Assembly: GCA_025603075.1 (NCBI GenBank)
Contig: MU626543.1
Span: forward strand, 1 to 21,522
DNA: 21,522 nucleotides
Reading direction: 5' to 3'
DNA from: Neoconidiobolus thromboides FSU 785
Taxonomy: Eukaryota > Entomophthoromycota > Entomophthoromycetes > Entomophthorales > Neoconidiobolaceae
Part shown: positions 17,385 through 21,522 of the stretch, piece after piece
Position numbering within the stretch: the first letter of the stretch is position 1
Layout of the letters: the number at the start of each line of letters is the position of its first letter
Made by a program: the position numbers and the translations under genes
The notes under the pieces: model-generated
The model's database searches: none
What the model saw: the letters and a program-made list of their open reading frames with translations, nothing else
Told to the model about the DNA's origin: nothing

Positions 17385-19728
17385 ATGCCATCTACCAATT
17401 TGTCTGTCTTTTGGTGTCATCAATGTTTAACCGAAATTAATCCTATGTATATACCAGATCCAACCTGTCCACTTTGTCATGGTAGTTTTGTAGAAAAGGT
17501 AAGTTTTAGTTAAGCTTTATTGCCTCAATTTTTAAAATATTAATAATCTCCAATTAAAGATAGAAGAAGGTGACGCCCCAATTGATTTTATGTTTGATAA
17601 TTATAGTTCACAAAGAACGGATACTAATAATGAATTTTATCAAAATCATCCTTTTCAATTAATCTTTGATACTGTCTTGAGTTATATACAAGAACCTACA
17701 AACCAAACAGTTAACGTCAATACAACTAATCAAAGCGATGATTCTGTAATTATATTAAATGATTCAGATGATGGATTACCTCCTTTACCTGAACCATTGC
17801 CTGAGGATGAAAGAGAAGAGGCGTCACCATTTGTAGAAGGAGTAGATATTCAAAACACCAGTTCTAATGAATCAATTACTACTAATATGTTTAATACAAT
17901 TAACAATTATATTTCTGGATTTGGTACTAGTAATGTTCGATCTCAAACTGAAGCCAATCCAATATCTCAGCTTCATCCTAGAATGGATAATAACAATCGA
18001 AGAAATCAACAAGTTTATCAAAGATTAAATAGAAGCAGGCTATCCCCATTATACCCTGATCCAATCGATATATCAGAAGATAGAAACGATTTATTAAATT
18101 TATCCGATAATGATACTTCTTCCAATAATAGTAATAATTCGAATTTATTTCATCAAATGGAACAACAGTATTTAACGATTCGAGAAAATCGAACAAGGAG
18201 CCAAGGTGATATAGGTGATGATCAAAGTGATAATTCAGATATTCAAATTATTAGTGAAAGTAGGAGAAGAGAAGACTCGGATGTTCAGTTTGTAAGTGAA
18301 AGCAGAAATAATAGGAGTAGGAATAGAAATAGAAACAGGGATAGAAGAAGGAGTTTTGAAGCTGAAATTGATGATGACTTAAATCGAGTTAGGGAGTTAG
18401 ATTATACTCTTGATAATGATAATAATGAAAGAAATCGTAATAGAAATACAAGGTATTTTAATGATCCTATAGCTATCGGGGATGATGAGGATGAAGAAGA
18501 AGTATATATTCCTCATGAAAATGCATTATATTATTCACCAGAAAGAAATTTAAGTCATAGGTAAATTAAATTTATATATTTAAAAACAATGGATTTAATT
18601 TTTAATAAATAGACGTAACCAACGTCGGTTATCTTCAAGAGCTTATTTTGCTTGGGATGCTAATCAAGATATTATTAGTCCAGAAAATGAAATTGAAAAT
18701 GATCCTATTTTATCAAGTGGGGATAATAGGTAAATGAAGTTGCTTTATATTCATAATAATAATAGTAATATGAATGACAATTAATAATAAATATTAATAG
18801 TCCTATTCGAGAAAATTTTGGTTTAAATGAAAGTCGAACTCATCGGTAAGTTTTCGTTTTAACGAAAACTAACTTAAAGGATTAACAGGTTTTAGATTAA
18901 CCCGACAAAATGCTAATCTGGGTCAAATTTTGAGTAACAGGTAAAGAATGGATTTATTTAGATACAAATCAAGCAGAACTAAATTAACTTATAACCTAGT
19001 TTACCACGTCAAGATATTAATTTAGGTATAGAAGACGAAATTGATAGGTAAAATAAAATAAAAAACAAAAGTTAATTAATCAATAATAATTTACAGCCCC
19101 ACTCTTGAAGATGAAAGTCCAAGTTATAGCAGTATATTTGAATTAATAAGAAGAGTAACTGGAATTGTTGGTAATCCACGGGATTATGTGAATGGTAATC
19201 AAGCTTTTGATAATGTTGTTTCTCAATTATTAGAACAATCAAGAGGGTAAGTTATTAGATCTTTCAACTTATTTATTTCAATTCCAATTTACAAAATAAT
19301 TCATATAGTACTAATTTACCACCCCCAGCCAGTTTAGATATAATTAAAAATTTACCGAAAATTCAGGTTTGTTCTAATAATGGTAAGTAAATATCTTCTA
19401 GTTAAATGTAATTTTTTTAAAATTTTGTTAGTTTTAATATTAATCTTAATTTCAAATTAATCCTTTTTTTCTACATTTTAGCTTACCCTGATGAATGTGC
19501 AGTATGTAAAGATGAATATAAACAATATGATATGGTTACTACTTTACCTTGTTTACACATTTACCATTTTCCATGTATTGAATCTTGGTTATTAAGAAAT
19601 GGTACTTGTCCTATTTGGTAAGTTAATTACAATTAATATGAATTTTATAGTTATATTTATTTTAATAATTTTTTTTTTCTATTTTTAGTCGCTTTTCACT
19701 TCTAGAAAATCAAGTAAATTCACCATAA
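17385..19728 (+). CDS. RING-H2 E3 ubiquitin ligase with N-terminal zinc ribbon (RNF126/RNF115-like) and SIM-like motifs
   Basis: There are ten exons: 17385-17498, 17560-18560, 18613-18729, 18801-18845, 18896-18940, 19000-19047, 19097-19246, 19309-19382, 19482-19617 and 19689-19728, with GT-AG introns of 49-99 bp. The product is 589 residues. A zinc ribbon lies at the N-terminus (C11-x2-C14, C28-x2-C31), the arrangement in RNF126/RNF115 that binds ubiquitin or client adaptors. The C-terminal RING-H2 has C537, C540, C555, H557, H560, C563, C574 and C577, preceded by PPPASLDIIKNLPKIQV, the linker typical of RNF126-type ligases ('PPAS...I..LP.i.v'). It should transfer ubiquitin from an E2 to substrates. 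The middle is Asn/Ser/Arg-rich and disordered, with hydrophobic-plus-acidic patches VIILNDSDD (101-109), PIDISED (206-212), LLNLSDND (216-223), IQIISES (266-272) and VQFVSES (280-286) that resemble SUMO-interacting motifs. Exons 3-7 are all phase 2 to 2. Family call is firm; SUMO binding is inferred. Confidence 0.92.
18849..18870 (+). other. Perfect hairpin overlapping the 5' splice site of RING intron 4
   Basis: AGTTTTCGTT and AACGAAAACT form 10-bp perfect arms around a TT centre (in RNA about 9 pairs with a 4-nt loop). The left arm covers the last three bases of the GTAAGT donor at 18846-18851. The intron is only 50 bp, so the hairpin takes up nearly half of it. Confidence 0.6.
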
Positions 19729-21184
19729 ATAGTTAGTGAATAGTTAGTTTGAAGAATGAGTAATGAGTTATTTATTAGTTGCTTTGTTAGAAGTATGGAT
19801 CTATATTAAGTATGATTGTTTTTAGTTATTGATATAAAGCTTTAGTTTATTTTATTGTAATGCTAGCTTATTTTAGTTACAAATATTATCAGTTTTAATA
19901 ATATCAATTTTTATAATATTATGGATTTTATTTTATAATGATTGAAAAATGAATTTTTTAAAGGAGTTTGATTTTATTGTTTTTAAAGACCAAATATTTG
20001 ACTTATTTATAGCTATCAAATGTTCATGTTTTTATTTTAGTTGCCTTGTATAAATCGGTTTGATTTTAATATATTAAATATATTTGTTTATAATACAATT
20101 ATTTTTTAGAATATACTAAAATAAAAGTCCAAACCCAATATTCGAATGAATTATAAAATAATAGAATAAAACAGTTGAAAAATAAAATAGCTGAAATTTA
20201 ATAAAACTCCTTTTTAATATTACTTTCATAAAACTAGATTTTGCTATAATAAGTATTTCTATAATTTTATGATTTTTAAGCTAAGTCTAAAACTTACCAA
20301 CTAGCTTTTAACTTAGTTTATTTAAATGAAATCTTTAATTTAATATAAACAAATTTTTTAACCACTTGAATACCATGAGTGAGCTCTGCTTGCCAAATTT
20401 TTGTTAATGAAAATTCAATTATGACGAACTTGTGCGGTTTAAATTAATTAACCCTTTGAATGTTGAGTTTCAAAAAGTACCAATCTAATTACCATAGAAT
20501 AAATTAGACATCATGATCTACTTAAACACTAAAAATTTGAGAAGTCTGATACTCAAAGGATTAAACAAAATTTTGTTCAATAGTAGAAATATTTGTTGGA
20601 TTGTTTTTGTTCATTATTAAAAAATATCAATGATTAAAATTAAACTAACTTAGCTAAGATCTTTATTATGACTAAGTACAATAAAACAACTAGAATTGTC
20701 TATTTTTTTGAAATATTATTAATAAGGAAATAACGTTAATAGTCAAAACGTTTAATTTCTATTTAGAATGAATTTAGAATTAGTTGACTTTTTCAAAACA
20801 AATCTAATGAATTTAATTAAACTTTATTTTTGCAACTAATTTTGTAACATAAACTTCATTTTCTATGAAATTTAAACTTTTAAGCAACTTCATAGGCTTA
20901 TTTATTCTGTTAAACTCTGTAGGCGATAAATCTTGAAAATTTAACCATAGTAATTATATAATGAATTCATAAATTTCCAAAAATTAACTAAAGTTAAAAA
21001 CTCAAATCCAAGCGCAGTAATTAATTTGCTTGCTCTACTCCGGCTAAAACGCTTCGGCGATAATTTTGACTCAAAATAAAGACAACAATGAAATCGTTGA
21101 TCATTTAACGATACTGATAACCCGACAAAGTTTTTTCTTTGAATAGTATATAAAGCTAAAAAAATGATGACATAGATATCATTA
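19729..21184. other. Gene-poor AT-rich region before the right-hand gene copy
   Basis: No coding exon, tRNA or repeat copy is recognised in this 1.46 kb. It presumably holds the RING gene's 3' end and the promoter of the gene at 21199. A less AT-rich patch at 21005-21060 contains CGC-TTCG-GCG (21050-21059), a short UUCG-type hairpin, and a CAAGC ... GCTTG pair (about 21009-21032). Confidence 0.6.
21142..21152 (+). promoter_or_regulatory. TATA-like element of the right gene copy
   Basis: AATAGTATATA, followed by AAG, lies with its first TATA base 52 bp before the ATG at 21199. The same 11-mer precedes the left copy at nearly equal spacing. Confidence 0.5.
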
Positions 21185-21522
21185 AAAAAATTTCGACTAT
21201 GCTAAGTAATACATTATTAGTAATCCCAGTTCAACAATCCACTCATTTAATTCAACATGGTATTGTTGGCATTGGTATGAGAGCCATGTGTAAGTGCTGT
21301 TTTAAAGTTCTTTTTTATCTTAATAACTTTATTAAATAGTGATAAATGGACGTGCATTATCTACTTCAAGTGTTAAAAAACCAGTAAATTTTAAGGTTAA
21401 TGATGAGTATTTAAAATCATTCAACAATCAACAAGTACGTGATTATCATAATAGTAACCATCGTAAAGATTATGATTTTTCTTATTCAAAAGATCGAAAT
21501 AGATGGTATGATCAACCAGAAG
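21185..21522 (+). repeat. Right arm of the 338-bp terminal inverted repeat
   Basis: This is the reverse complement of bases 1-338 with one mismatch, G at 21299 against T implied by the left arm, inside the shared intron. The boundary is abrupt at the A-run just upstream of the start codon. Confidence 0.97.
21199..21522 (+). CDS. 5' part of a two-exon gene, probable mitochondrial protein (right copy, runs off the window)
   Basis: Exon 1 is 21199-21289 and exon 2 starts at 21340 and continues beyond the window. The 50-bp intron 21290-21339 (GTAAGT...AAATAG) is in phase 1. The 91 visible residues are identical to those of the copy at 324-1, including the RALSTSS presequence-like segment. The upstream DNA differs from the left copy apart from the TATA-like box, so if both are real they have different promoters. 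The family is not recognised. Confidence 0.78.

Noticed and set aside
17196-17423. Minus-strand open frame of 75 codons
   Set aside because: Covers the divergent promoter and is antisense to the zinc-ribbon exon of the RING gene.
17978-18196. Minus-strand open frame of 72 codons
   Set aside because: Antisense shadow of RING gene exon 2.
1-21522. Giant transposon bounded by terminal inverted repeats
   Set aside because: The repeats are gene fragments that continue outward, the interior has only ordinary cellular genes, and there is no transposase, integrase or recombinase.
1-21522. U12-type introns within the window
   Set aside because: All 22 introns modelled start GT and end AG without the ATATCC/GTATCC donor or the TTCCTTAAC branch site.
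1-21522. CRISPR arrays, tRNA or rRNA genes
   Set aside because: No regularly spaced direct repeats and no cloverleaf or rRNA core motifs were seen on either strand.

Overview
The window is strongly AT-rich eukaryotic nuclear DNA. It has cellular, non-viral genes broken by tiny GT-AG introns (49 to 99 bp, most of them 50 to 62 bp, often with a CTAAC-like branch site close to the acceptor), Asn/Lys-rich proteins, mitochondrial-type presequences and small inverted-repeat elements. A fungus, probably from an early-diverging AT-rich lineage, fits best. The species cannot be read from the sequence, and no bacterial-style operons are present.

Layout, left to right. Bases 1-338 and 21185-21522 are inverted copies of each other with a single mismatch. 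Each holds the first 91 codons of the same two-exon gene, read outward off both ends; the product is probably mitochondrial. About 4 kb of gene-poor repeat-rich DNA follows (339-4489), with five copies of a ~105-bp MITE and one copy of a larger dispersed repeat that has a MITE nested in it. Next come a four-exon gene for a motor-less DIL (myosin V tail-like) protein (+, 4490-6384) and, converging on it, an eight-exon gene (-, 8036-6644) whose assembled product is a clear CENATAC/CCDC84 relative, a minor-spliceosome factor. A repeat patch (8037-9130) precedes a two-exon gene for an unrecognised acidic, probably nuclear protein (+, 9337-11840). Two intronless minus-strand genes follow: an OPT-family oligopeptide transporter (14680-12644) and a leucine-rich-repeat protein (17119-15320). 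The LRR gene shares a 265-bp divergent promoter with a ten-exon RING-H2 E3 ligase gene (+, 17385-19728). This ligase has an N-terminal zinc ribbon and several SUMO-interacting-motif-like patches. A gene-poor 1.4 kb leads to the right-hand gene copy.

The genes do not form a pathway; this looks like an ordinary chromosomal segment. The most informative points are the reconstructed CENATAC ortholog (which predicts that this organism keeps a minor spliceosome), the ligase with its run of frame-neutral microexons and SIM-like motifs, and the nearly identical outward-facing gene copies at both ends. All intron-containing models were assembled by hand from splice signals, reading-frame continuity and recalled family motifs. 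No database search was run.
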